Of a stretch of 14,121 nucleotides of DNA, positions 1 through 7,213 are shown piece after piece. A program made the translations under genes and the position numbers. How positions within the stretch are numbered: the first letter of the stretch is position 1; each line of letters starts with the position of its first letter. The notes under the pieces were generated by a model that made no database searches, was not told the origin of the DNA, and was given only the letters and a program-made list of their open reading frames with translations. The DNA comes from Rhodocyclaceae bacterium (GTDB lineage Bacteria > Pseudomonadota > Gammaproteobacteria > Burkholderiales > Rhodocyclaceae): contig JAUXNZ010000320.1 of assembly GCA_030682595.1 (NCBI GenBank), forward strand, positions 1-14,121, written 5' to 3'.

Positions 1-890
1 TTGCGCTCGGCCTGCCAGTCATCGAGCGAGGTCCATTCGATGCTGTTGCTGATGATGACGGGGGTGGCGCCGACCTGGAGATTTTTCGCCAGCGCGTCGA
101 GGTCGCTGTTGGCGAGCACGACGCAGCCATCCGAGGCCAGCGGCGGGCGCGAGAAAGTGTCGGATGGCGTGCCGTGCAGCCAGATGCCGTGGCCGTTCTT
201 GCCCATTTTCTTGTCCCATTTGTTGGGATAGTTGATAGGGAAGGCGCCACTGCCGTAGAGGTCGGGCAGTTTCTTGCGCGACAGGTTGGCGGTGACGTGA
301 TAGACGCCGATGGGCGTCTTCTGGTCACCTTCCTTGAGTTTGTCCGAGCCGAGCTTGCCGTGCGAGATGTAGTAGTCGGCGACGAAACGCGGCGTGCCAT
401 TGTCATTCTGGTAGAGGTACAGCCGCGCTTTCTGCGTATCGACCACCACGGCGTGCTCCTGATCCGGACGCATCTGCAGCAGATAGCGCGGCACCTGGGC
501 GCCGTTTGGCCGGTTCTTGTAGGCGCGCAGGCGGGCGATGGCTTCCTGCTGCAAATCGGCGACCTGTTCGGCAACCGGCGCGCCGGTTTTTGCCGCCACA
601 TGTTGCGCGCCGCCTTCGCCAAAATTCTTGAGCGTCCGGGTGCGGGCGAGCAGCAAGTCGCCCTTGATCAGGTGGCCGAGCCGAAATTTCGGGTAGGCCT
701 TGAGCAGCGCTTCGGTTTCATTGAGCGCTGGTTCCCAGCGGTTTTTCTCGATGTGCTCGAAAATGCGTACCAGCAGGGGATCGGGGCCGGAATCGGTGTA
801 ACGCGCGGGGATGCCGACATCCGCCGCCGCGCCTTGCATGCATAAAAGAGCGGTGCAAGCAACACCGATCAGATGACGTAGCGCGCTCAT
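1..890 (-). CDS. L,D-transpeptidase (YkuD family), C-terminal end outside window
   Basis: Likely periplasmic L,D-transpeptidase, which forms 3-3 peptidoglycan cross-links or attaches or removes proteins on meso-diaminopimelate stems. The visible 296 residues begin with a short signal peptide (residues 1 to about 22, ending AAA). A helical region follows, and then the YkuD catalytic domain from about residue 140. The active-site signature is clear: His239 in LHGTPSD and Cys256 in SDGCVVL. The frame is open at base 1, so the 3' end is missing. The tail visible at the edge (EWTSLDDWQAER) resembles YafK-like enzymes that carry an additional C-terminal NTF2-like domain; that domain would lie outside the window. 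The start codon overlaps the stop of the upstream TPR gene as ATGA (887-890), which indicates translational coupling. Which of the several L,D-transpeptidase activities it has cannot be read from the sequence. Confidence 0.92.
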   Translation of the reverse strand, partial: MSALRHLIGVACTALLCMQGAAADVGIPARYTDSGPDPLLVRIFEHIEKNRWEPALNETEALLKAYPKFRLGHLIKGDLLLARTRTLKNFGEGGAQHVAAKTGAPVAEQVADLQQEAIARLRAYKNRPNGAQVPRYLLQMRPDQEHAVVVDTQKARLYLYQNDNGTPRFVADYYISHGKLGSDKLKEGDQKTPIGVYHVTANLSRKKLPDLYGSGAFPINYPNKWDKKMGKNGHGIWLHGTPSDTFSRPPLASDGCVVLANSDLDALAKNLQVGATPVIISNSIEWTSLDDWQAER

Positions 891-2086
891 CCGCCGACGC
901 GCTCCTGCTGGATCAGCCACCTGCCGTCATGCTTGATCAGCACCAGCGTCTTGCCGGACGACGAATTGAAGGTGGCGGATTTATAAGTCTGGCGAAAGCG
1001 TACGACGGCCTTGTCGCTGCCTTCGGTCTTGATGTTCAACTTGTCGCGGCTGACCTCGATCTTGCCGGGCTTGCCGACGCGCTGGCTGCGATCCGTCTCC
1101 CATTCCTTGCGCGACTGGCCGTCCGGCGCCTGAAAGTCCCGGGCGTAATGCGCGAGATAGCCTCTGACATCCTTCTTCGACCAGGCAGCCAGCCAGGCAT
1201 CGACGGCGGCGGTAATCTCGGCGCTGGCGTCCGCGGCCTTGGCGGGTTCGGGTTTGGGCGCAGGGGCGGGAGCCGGCGCGGCAACGGGCGAGGCAACAGG
1301 CACAGCCGCTGTGGGCGCCGGCTTGACTTCAACCGGCTTGCTCTCGACGGGGCGAGCGGCGGGCGCCGCAGCCGGCTTGGGCTCGGCACTGGCAATCACG
1401 ACCGGTGTCGGCGGGGTGACGGGCGTTGCGGCGGGCACCCTGGCCGGGACGACTGGCGTGGCAGGGGCCGCAGGCTTGCCGCCTGCCGTTTTGCTGGCGC
1501 CAGATTTCTCTCCGCCGACCAGATCATTGATCATCGCCAACTTGGTCTGCGCCGAGGCATTGGAAGAATCGATCTGCAGCGCCTTGCCGTAAGCCTGGCT
1601 CGCCAGCCGCGAATAAATGTCACCCAGATTCTCGTGCGCGGTGGCGTAAGCCGGATGGGTGCGGATTGCCGACTCAAGCGCTTGCTTGGCCTTTTCGTAC
1701 TGTTTTTGCTGGGCGTAGATGACGGCCAGGTTGTTGTACGGTTCGGGCAGGTCGGGATAATCTTCGGTGAGCTTCTGAAAAACCTCGATGGCCTCTTTCT
1801 GCCTGTTCATCCCCGTGAGGATGATGCCTCTCAGGAACCGCCCCTGCGCATCCTTCGGCTTAGCCGACAGGTGGCGGTTGATCTGCTTGAGCGCCTCCGC
1901 ATGCTGGCCGGATTTGAGCAGTTGACTCGCTTCGCTGTAACTGTCGGCGCGTGCGGGCAAGGCGGTCAAACTGGCAACCGCAAGCCCCATGGCCAGTATG
2001 AATGACCGCGTGAAAGCCCGCGCGCCAAGGTGCGGGCGCAAGGCGGGTGAAGAGACGGCGGTCGGGATGGCGGGCAGAGTAGGCAT
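887..2086 (-). CDS. Secreted TPR-repeat protein with C-terminal NTF2-like (Cds6-type) domain
   Basis: A 399-residue exported protein. The N terminus has an extended polar region, then a hydrophobic segment ending LPARA, with likely signal cleavage after residue 47. Residues about 49-190 contain three to four TPR units, with alternating small and large hydrophobic residues and the PEPYNNLAVIYAQQ type of helix pair. Residues about 195-290 are a Pro/Ala/Val-rich flexible linker. Residues about 290-399 form an NTF2-like domain (AAVDAWLAAWSKKDVRGYLAHY, ending KHDGRWLIQQERVGG). The same type of domain is known as a C-terminal extension of some L,D-transpeptidases, and the next gene, overlapping by 4 bases, is one. 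The inferred role is an envelope scaffold or partner of that enzyme. No clear ribosome site precedes the ATG. The next in-frame Met (33) would leave a signal peptide without a basic n-region, so the upstream start is kept. Confidence 0.85.
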   Translation of the reverse strand: MPTLPAIPTAVSSPALRPHLGARAFTRSFILAMGLAVASLTALPARADSYSEASQLLKSGQHAEALKQINRHLSAKPKDAQGRFLRGIILTGMNRQKEAIEVFQKLTEDYPDLPEPYNNLAVIYAQQKQYEKAKQALESAIRTHPAYATAHENLGDIYSRLASQAYGKALQIDSSNASAQTKLAMINDLVGGEKSGASKTAGGKPAAPATPVVPARVPAATPVTPPTPVVIASAEPKPAAAPAARPVESKPVEVKPAPTAAVPVASPVAAPAPAPAPKPEPAKAADASAEITAAVDAWLAAWSKKDVRGYLAHYARDFQAPDGQSRKEWETDRSQRVGKPGKIEVSRDKLNIKTEGSDKAVVRFRQTYKSATFNSSSGKTLVLIKHDGRWLIQQERVGG

Positions 2087-2213
2087 TTTGTGCTGGTCAG
2101 TGCTGAAAAATTCAACGTATCATTCTAACAAAGATGCACCGCCCAACGTGCCGTTCGGGCTGCTTCCAAAGCCATAATTAAAGCCCTAATACGACACGTT
2201 TACCTTCCCAATT
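2087..2213. promoter_or_regulatory. Divergent intergenic region between the TPR gene and cysS
   Basis: This 127-base AT-richer stretch must hold both start regions. On the minus strand, TAGAAT (bases 2122-2127) matches the -10 consensus in 5 of 6 positions and would give a leader of about 28 bases for the TPR gene, but no good -35 lies at the right distance. On the plus strand, CATAAT (2173-2178) and TAATAC (2187-2192) are possible -10 boxes for cysS, again with weak -35 partners. Neither gene has a recognisable Shine-Dalgarno sequence. The boxes are seen; their use is a guess. Confidence 0.35.
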
Positions 2214-3605
2214 ATGCTGAAAATCTACAATACCCTCGCCCGCGCTCCGCAAGAATTCATTCCCATCGAACCCGGCCGGGTGCGCCTCTACGTTTGCGGC
2301 ATGACGGTGTATGACTACTGTCACCTCGGCCACGGCCGGGTGATGGTGGTGTTCGACATGGTGGTGCGCTGGCTCAAGGCCAGCGGCCTCACGGTGACTT
2401 ATGTGCGCAATATCACCGATATTGACGACAAAATCATCAAACGCGCCGCCGAAAACGGCGAAACGGTGCGCGCGCTGACCGATCGCTTCATCGGCTTCAT
2501 GCGCGAGGATGCCGCTGCGCTGGGCGTACAGCCGCCCGACCACGAACCGCGCGCCACCGAATATGTGCCGCAGATGCTCGACATCATCGGCGCGCTCGAA
2601 AAGAACGGTTACGCCTATGTCGCCGAAAACCACGATGTCTGCTATTCGGTGCGCAAATTTCCAGGCTACGGCAAGCTTTCCGGCAAGTCACTCGAAGACC
2701 TGCGCGCCGGTGAACGCGTCGATGTCATGGCCGGCAAGCAGGATCCGCTCGACTTCGTGCTCTGGAAGCACGCCAAGCCGGAAGAGTCTGACGAGGTGAA
2801 ATGGGAGTCGGCCTGGGGCACCGGCCGTCCCGGCTGGCACATCGAATGCTCGGCCATGAGTTCGCAACTGCTCGGCCCGCACTTCGACATCCACGGCGGC
2901 GGCCAGGACTTGCAGTTTCCCCATCACGAAAACGAAATCGCCCAGAGCGAAGGCGCCATGGGCTGCAATGAGGGCAATACCTTCGTCAACTACTGGATGC
3001 ACAACGGCTTCGTGCGCGTCGACGATGAAAAGATGTCGAAGTCGCTCGGCAACTTCTTCACCATCCGCGACATTCTCAAAAAATACGATCCGGAAGTGGT
3101 GCGCTTCTTCATCCTGCGCGCCCACTACCGCAGCCCGCTCAACTATTCCGACGCCCACCTCGACGACGCCCGCGCCGGCCTGGCGCGGCTGTACACGGCA
3201 CTGAAAGGCTTTGTCGTCACGTCAGCACTCGATTGGGACGAAAGCCACGCCCGCCGCTTCCACGCGGCGATGGACGATGACTTCGCCACGCCTGAAGCGG
3301 TGGCCGTGCTGTTCGACCTCGCCAACGAACTCAACCGCGACAAGGACCCGAAACTGGCCGCGCAACTCAAGGGCTTGGCTGGCGTGCTCGGCCTGCTGCA
3401 ACGCGACCCGGTCGAATTCCTGCAAGCCGATCCGGCAGCAGCCGATGGCTTGGGCACCGAGGACATTGACGCAAAAGTCGGCGCTCGCAACACGGCGAAA
3501 AAAGCGAAGAATTTCGCCGAAGCCGATCGCATCCGCGACGAACTCAAGGCTGCCGGCATTGTCCTCGAAGACGGGCCTGCAGGAACGACGTGGCGGCGTG
3601 GGTAG
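2214..3605 (+). CDS. cysS: Cysteinyl-tRNA synthetase
   Basis: Class I aminoacyl-tRNA synthetase that charges tRNA-Cys with cysteine, in the cytosol. The 463-residue length is normal for the family. The HIGH-type motif is HLGH (37-40) and the KMSKS loop is residues 273-277. The zinc ligands known from the E. coli enzyme have obvious equivalents: Cys28 (in YVCGMT), Cys212 (in WHIECSAMS), and His237 and Glu241 (in FPHHENE). The C-terminal anticodon-binding region ends normally (KNFAEADRIRDELKAAGI). The start MLKIYNTL is the family's usual N terminus, which supports this ATG despite the absence of a clear Shine-Dalgarno sequence. It is transcribed away from the cell-wall pair, and no downstream gene on the same strand is close enough to suggest an operon. 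Housekeeping gene with no unusual feature. Confidence 0.99.
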   Translation: MLKIYNTLARAPQEFIPIEPGRVRLYVCGMTVYDYCHLGHGRVMVVFDMVVRWLKASGLTVTYVRNITDIDDKIIKRAAENGETVRALTDRFIGFMREDAAALGVQPPDHEPRATEYVPQMLDIIGALEKNGYAYVAENHDVCYSVRKFPGYGKLSGKSLEDLRAGERVDVMAGKQDPLDFVLWKHAKPEESDEVKWESAWGTGRPGWHIECSAMSSQLLGPHFDIHGGGQDLQFPHHENEIAQSEGAMGCNEGNTFVNYWMHNGFVRVDDEKMSKSLGNFFTIRDILKKYDPEVVRFFILRAHYRSPLNYSDAHLDDARAGLARLYTALKGFVVTSALDWDESHARRFHAAMDDDFATPEAVAVLFDLANELNRDKDPKLAAQLKGLAGVLGLLQRDPVEFLQADPAAADGLGTEDIDAKVGARNTAKKAKNFAEADRIRDELKAAGIVLEDGPAGTTWRRG

Positions 3606-3726
3606 GGACCGCCGATAAATTTCACCTTGAGCAGGCATGCGGCTGATGTGGTTCGAGAGCGCGAAATCTCCCCGACCCGGGTTGATGAGGCCATTTCTTC
3701 TGCATTGACCGTGTAACCCGATCCGG

Positions 3727-3747
3727 CTGATCCCGATCCCCGATCAG
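3727..3747. repeat. GATC-rich inverted repeat (CTGATC, 9-base spacer, GATCAG)
   Basis: CTGATC at 3727-3732 is mirrored exactly by GATCAG at 3742-3747. Two further GATC tetramers lie nearby, one in the spacer and one just upstream, so four GATC sites fall within about 30 bases. A 6-base stem without a following T-run is a weak terminator at best. It could be a protein-binding site or chance. Confidence 0.35.
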
Positions 3748-3851
3748 GCTGCGCCCACAGCCATTCGAATGCATTCGCGCACCAAGCGCGTCTCTTGTTC
3801 TCTCAGGTCGATATCTTCCTTGGCATCTGGTTTCGCTTGAACGCCGATCAT
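3744..3851 (-). CDS. Possible small ORF (35 residues), unidentified
   Basis: A minus-strand ATG frame just downstream of the trypsin-like protease gene, 10 bases after its stop. It encodes 35 residues, rich in charged residues in the middle (AKPDAKEDIDLREQETRLVR) and ending MAVGAA. The composition looks more protein-like than the shadows around it and could form one amphipathic helix. However, there is no good ribosome site and no family is recognised. It could equally be a remnant of a longer gene or a chance frame. Confidence 0.15.
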   Translation of the reverse strand: MIGVQAKPDAKEDIDLREQETRLVRECIRMAVGAA

Positions 3852-3861
3852 GCGGCGGGCG

Positions 3862-4593
3862 TTACCCTTCGGTCAGGGTCATCAGGATGTCGGCGTACCA
3901 GGCGCAGTTAAGCCCCAGTGCCTCGTCGAGGTCGAGGTCGCGCGTGCCGACATCAAGCCGGGCGGAGTGGACGCCGAGCAGCAGCCATGGCAGGTCGCCC
4001 TGCAGGGCATCCGGCCGGGAGTCGCGCATGACGACGGGGGCGCCGCTGGTGCCGCGGTGGGTGCGCGCGTCGGTGAGGAAATAGCCTTCCCCCTGAAAGC
4101 GCAGTCCGAAGGGCGAGGCAGCCATGGCCTGGCGCACCACGGGCAGGTGGTGCCGCGCGTCGTGGAAGCCGAGGGGAAAGCCCACCACCAGCAAGGGCGT
4201 GCCGACTTCCACCTGCTCCTTCGGGCCGAGCAGGTGCCGTGGCGTGAAGGCCCGGTACACCGCGGTTCGGGGCAGCGCCGCGCGATCGATCTCGATGACC
4301 GCCACGTCGATTTCGCCCGCCGCATCGAGGCCCTGGCGCCAGAGTCCCTTGCCGTCCCGGTACAGCGGGATGGAGAAGCCGGTCGATTCGGCGAGGTTTT
4401 CCGGGTTGAGGTGGAGCTCGATTTCGATGCGGTCGGGAAAGTGTTCGCTGGGTTCGTCGAACATGACATGCCGGCTGGTGCCCAGGAACAGCCGGTCGCC
4501 GCGTTCGAAGAAAAAGCCGCTGGCGTTGGTCAGCCCACGCGATCCATCGAACGTCAGGATGCGGGCGGCTGCGAGGAACAGGGATTCGATCAT
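3862..4593 (-). CDS. Trypsin-like serine protease, cytosolic, in the Anbu cluster
   Basis: A 243-residue protein with the S1/trypsin-like fold signature. The likely triad is His42 (LGTSRHVM), Asp96 (GEIDVAVIEID) and Ser183 (RGTSGAPVV, matching the GxSGxP pattern). No signal peptide or membrane segment precedes the domain, so it probably acts in the cytosol, unlike most bacterial trypsin-like proteases. The start at Met MIESLFLAA is chosen because translation upstream of it is low-complexity and overlaps the alpha-E gene. The upstream ribosome site is weak (GGTG). It is the third gene of the ATP-grasp > alpha-E unit, 43 bases after the alpha-E stop, so co-transcription is likely. Related Anbu clusters usually carry a small transglutaminase in this position. 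The substrate is unknown; processing of the cluster's peptide product is a plausible but untested role. Confidence 0.85.
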   Translation of the reverse strand: MIESLFLAAARILTFDGSRGLTNASGFFFERGDRLFLGTSRHVMFDEPSEHFPDRIEIELHLNPENLAESTGFSIPLYRDGKGLWRQGLDAAGEIDVAVIEIDRAALPRTAVYRAFTPRHLLGPKEQVEVGTPLLVVGFPLGFHDARHHLPVVRQAMAASPFGLRFQGEGYFLTDARTHRGTSGAPVVMRDSRPDALQGDLPWLLLGVHSARLDVGTRDLDLDEALGLNCAWYADILMTLTEG

Positions 4594-4636
4594 AGTCGGG
4601 GCACCGTTTCGATGGGCCGCGCGGTCGCGCGGAAAA

Positions 4637-5599
4637 TTACTGGTTCTCGCCCGACCCGTTGGTTCGCTGGTGCAGATGGAAATACTGTCGGGCCACGGCG
4701 GCGTGTATGGCGCCGATGTCGGCCTGCACCTGGTCAAGGTATTCATGCAGCACGGGGGATGTTAGCCCCTCCAGCTTCATTCCGTCGAGGCGACGCCAGG
4801 CCTTGCGCACTTGCTTCATGGCATCCACGTGCTGCGGCAGCGTGGACAGGCAGCCTTCGATCTCGGCGAGGCAGTGTTTCACGGTGCGCGGGAAGTGGGG
4901 GTCCTTCAGCAGGAATTCCACCACGTCGTGGCTGCGCACGTGTACGCCGACATGGTTGCGATACATCTGGTAGGCCGAGAGGGCGTTCAGGGTACTGATC
5001 CAGGCGCGTTCGCTGGTCAGCGCGGCCAGTGCGGAATCGGCGGGCAGATGCACGGCCGAGTTGACGTCGACGATGCGCGTGGTCATGTCGGCGCGTTCCA
5101 TGTTGCGCCCGAGCTTGATGAATTGATAGGCGACGTCGCGGCTCATGGAGCCGGTGAGCAGGCCGACGATCGACTCGCGCTGGCCGATGACGGCACGCAG
5201 CACCTCGTCGCGCGGGCCGCGGCCGATCAGCGTGCGCGCCGCGTTCTCGCGAATGTAGAGGTAGAGGCTGTTGATTCTCTCCCACAGTTCCATCGGCAGC
5301 ACCTCGCGCACCGTGCGGGTGTTCTCGCGCGCGTTGTGGATGCTGGAGATGATGGAACTTGGATTGTCCTCGTCCTCGATCAGGAAGCGGATGATGCTGT
5401 CCTCGTCGGCCTGCGGGTAGCGCTTGCCGAACTCGGCGTCGAGGCCGGCCACCTTGATCAGCACATCCCAGCCGAAACTGGCGTTGACCGGCAGGTCGAG
5501 CAGCACCTGGGTGGTGCTGTTGATGAGCCGCGCCGTGTTCTCCGCGCGCTCGAGGTAGCGGCCGACCCAGTAGAGATTTTCGGCGACGCGCGACAGCAT
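4637..5599 (-). CDS. Alpha-E domain protein (DUF403)
   Basis: An all-helical protein of about 320 residues, recognised by its hallmark N terminus MLSRVAENLYWVGRYLERAE and by internal segments such as SMSRDVAYQFIKLGRNMERAD. Alpha-E proteins have no established activity. They are almost always encoded beside, or fused to, circularly permuted ATP-grasp proteins, so a partner or regulatory role in that ligase is inferred. Two consecutive ATG codons are available, at 5602 and 5599; the second is taken because the family starts MLSRV. The ATP-grasp stop overlaps either start (ATGATG/TGA), so the two proteins are translationally coupled and probably made in fixed ratio. Longer open frames upstream merely read through the ATP-grasp gene in another frame. 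Confidence 0.95.
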   Translation of the reverse strand: MLSRVAENLYWVGRYLERAENTARLINSTTQVLLDLPVNASFGWDVLIKVAGLDAEFGKRYPQADEDSIIRFLIEDEDNPSSIISSIHNARENTRTVREVLPMELWERINSLYLYIRENAARTLIGRGPRDEVLRAVIGQRESIVGLLTGSMSRDVAYQFIKLGRNMERADMTTRIVDVNSAVHLPADSALAALTSERAWISTLNALSAYQMYRNHVGVHVRSHDVVEFLLKDPHFPRTVKHCLAEIEGCLSTLPQHVDAMKQVRKAWRRLDGMKLEGLTSPVLHEYLDQVQADIGAIHAAVARQYFHLHQRTNGSGENQ

Positions 5600-7068
5600 C
5601 ATGCCTCCCCGGTATCCACGATCCAGGTGTCCTTGCTGCCACCGCCCTGGGAGGAATTGACCACCAGCGAACCTTGGCGCAGGGCGACACGCGTGAGCCC
5701 GCCGGTGGTGGTGTAGAGGCGGTTCGACTGTAGCACGAAGGGGCGCAGGTCGAGGTGGCGCGGCGCGAGCTGGTCGCCGACCATGGTGGGCGCGGTGGAG
5801 ATCGCCAGCGTGGGCTGCGCCATGTAGTTGCGCGGGTTGGCGCGGATCAGGTCGGCAAACTTGCGCCGTTCCTCCTCGCTCGCGCGCGGCCCGATGAGCA
5901 TGCCGTAGCCGCCGGATTCGTTGGCCGGCTTCACCACCAGTTTGTCGAGGTTGGCGAGGACGTAGTCGCGCTGCGTGTCGTCCATGCAGAGCCAGCTCGG
6001 CACGTTGGGGATGATCGGATCCTGATCGAGGTAGTACTTGATGATCTGCGGCACGAAGGTATAGACCACCTTGTCGTCGGCGACGCCGGCACCCGGCGCG
6101 TTGGCGACGCCGACCTTGCCGGCCTTCCACGCCCGCATCAGGCCGGGCACGCCCAGCATCGAATCGGGCCGGAAGGCTTCGGGATCGAGGAAATCGTCGT
6201 CGATGCGGCGGTAGACGACGTCCACCCGGCGCAGGCCGGAGATGGTCTTCATATACACGCAGTCGTCCGCCTTGACGATCAGGTCGGAACCCTCGACCAG
6301 GATGGCGCCCATCTTCTGCGCCAGGTAGCTGTGTTCGAAATAGGCCGAGTTGTAGATGCCGGGGGTCAGGACCACCACTACCGGACGTTCATCCTGGCGC
6401 GGCGACAGCGCCGCCAGCGTGTCGTAGAGCTGTTTCGGGTAGTCGTCGACGGGGACGATGTCGCTCGACTTGAACAACTCGGGGAACAGGCGCTTCATCA
6501 GCTCCCGGTTTTCCAGCATGTAGGACACGCCGGATGGCACCCGCAGGTTGTCCTCGAGCACATAGACCGTGCCGTCGCCATCGCGCACCAGATCGGTGCC
6601 ACAGACATGGGCCCACACCCCGAAACGGGGCGTCATGCCACGACAGCATTCGCGGAAATTCTTCGAACCCGCCAATACCTCGGCCGGAAAGACGCCGTCG
6701 CGGACGATGCGCTGGGCGTTATAAAGGTCGTCGATGAACAGGTTGAGCGCGGTCAGCCTCTGCTTGAGGCCGGCGTCGATGCGGTCCCATTCGCGCTTAG
6801 ACATGGTGCGGGGAATGATGTCGAAGGGCCAGGCACGGTCGATGTTGCCGGCCTCGCTATAGACGGTGAAGGTAATGCCCATAGCCATGATCGCCGCGTC
6901 CACCGCCTCGCGGCGGGCCACCAGTTCGGCGGAGCCGAGGTGATTGACGTAGTCGAACAGGGCCCGCGCCGCCAAACGCGGGCGCAGGTCGTCGTCCAGC
7001 AAATCGTCGTAAATGCCGGGCTGCGGATAGCCGATCAACTCTATGGTTTGCGTGGTTCTGGCGTTCAT
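5599..7068 (-). CDS. Circularly permuted type 2 ATP-grasp protein (DUF404/DUF407)
   Basis: A 489-residue protein of the circularly permuted ATP-grasp family, predicted to join a carboxylate to an amine with ATP hydrolysis, as in peptide or isopeptide synthesis. Visible hallmarks are VYVLEDNLRVPSGVSYMLEN (about 168-187, a conserved acidic/Asn cluster expected near the metal), KPANESGGYGMLIGP (Lys380 and the glycine-rich loop 386-389), DLRPFVL (440-446) and QGGGSKDTWIV near the C terminus. Length and ends match the family. The start is supported by an AGGA ribosome site 6 bases before the ATG. It is the first gene of the unit followed by alpha-E and the trypsin-like protease. A sigma-54 type promoter is predicted about 40 bases upstream of the ATG. 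The substrates of this family are unknown. Confidence 0.96.
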   Translation of the reverse strand: MNARTTQTIELIGYPQPGIYDDLLDDDLRPRLAARALFDYVNHLGSAELVARREAVDAAIMAMGITFTVYSEAGNIDRAWPFDIIPRTMSKREWDRIDAGLKQRLTALNLFIDDLYNAQRIVRDGVFPAEVLAGSKNFRECCRGMTPRFGVWAHVCGTDLVRDGDGTVYVLEDNLRVPSGVSYMLENRELMKRLFPELFKSSDIVPVDDYPKQLYDTLAALSPRQDERPVVVVLTPGIYNSAYFEHSYLAQKMGAILVEGSDLIVKADDCVYMKTISGLRRVDVVYRRIDDDFLDPEAFRPDSMLGVPGLMRAWKAGKVGVANAPGAGVADDKVVYTFVPQIIKYYLDQDPIIPNVPSWLCMDDTQRDYVLANLDKLVVKPANESGGYGMLIGPRASEEERRKFADLIRANPRNYMAQPTLAISTAPTMVGDQLAPRHLDLRPFVLQSNRLYTTTGGLTRVALRQGSLVVNSSQGGGSKDTWIVDTGEA

Positions 7069-7069
7069 G

Positions 7070-7095
7070 GCCTGTCCTGTGGCGCCTGTCCTGTG
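7070..7095 (-). repeat. Tandem 12-base direct repeat in the ATP-grasp leader
   Basis: On the minus strand the 12-mer CACAGGACAGGC occurs twice, at 7095-7084 and 7081-7070, separated by two bases, so the period is 14. Both copies contain AGGACAGG, a Shine-Dalgarno-like core. Only the copy next to the ATG is at a useful distance. Both lie within the predicted leader of the sigma-54 transcript. Confidence 0.75.
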
Positions 7096-7118
7096 ATGTC
7101 ACGTATTGTGAAATCCGT

Positions 7119-7134
7119 AGCAACAAACAGGCCA
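7119..7134 (-). promoter_or_regulatory. Predicted sigma-54 (-24/-12) promoter for the ATP-grasp operon
   Basis: The minus strand reads TGGCCTGTTTGTTGCT, to be compared with the consensus TGGCACG-N4-TTGCW. Both invariant dinucleotides (GG at -24, GC at -12) are present with exact spacing. Only two positions of the first block differ. The predicted start is near 7108, leaving a leader of about 40 bases before the ATG at 7068. RpoN-dependent transcription would need an activator ATPase such as NtrC. No convincing activator site was recognised by eye. Confidence 0.7.
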
Positions 7135-7154
7135 CCCGCTGCCCAACCCCCGGG

Positions 7155-7184
7155 TTTCCATCGGGGGCAAGATGCCTTTACAAT
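7155..7184 (+). promoter_or_regulatory. Possible sigma-70 promoter for anbu
   Basis: TACAAT at 7179-7184 matches the -10 consensus in 5 of 6 positions. TTTCCA at 7155-7160, with an 18-base spacer, matches the -35 box in 4 of 6. Transcription would start near 7191, about 22 bases before the anbu ATG at 7214. No sigma-54 pattern was found on this strand directly upstream of anbu. Confidence 0.4.
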
Positions 7185-7213
7185 GGCGCGGCCGACTTCT
7201 TCCCTGCCTGCCC

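Larger units (their letters stand above)
3606..3861. other. Gene-poor gap between cysS and the convergent protease gene
   Basis: This 256-base gap lies between two converging genes. No convincing rho-independent terminator (stem plus T-run) was found for either gene. It contains a GATC-rich inverted repeat and one 35-codon minus-strand ORF, both listed separately. No tRNA, insertion sequence or recognisable gene remnant was identified. Several frames through it give Arg/Ser/Pro-rich peptides without family resemblance. Confidence 0.5.

Noticed and set aside
929..2005. A 358-codon plus-strand frame antisense to the TPR protein gene
   Set aside because: The opposite strand encodes a signal peptide, TPR units and an NTF2-like domain. 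This frame gives Arg/Gly-rich sequence without family resemblance.
3651..3690. GGTTCGA in the gap after cysS, resembling a tRNA T-loop
   Set aside because: The flanking bases do not pair as a T-stem, and no acceptor, D or anticodon arms could be found on either strand.
5600..6130. Upstream extension of the alpha-E frame to 497 residues
   Set aside because: The extra 177 residues overlap the ATP-grasp gene in another frame and look random. The family N terminus MLSRVAENLYW fixes the start at 5599.
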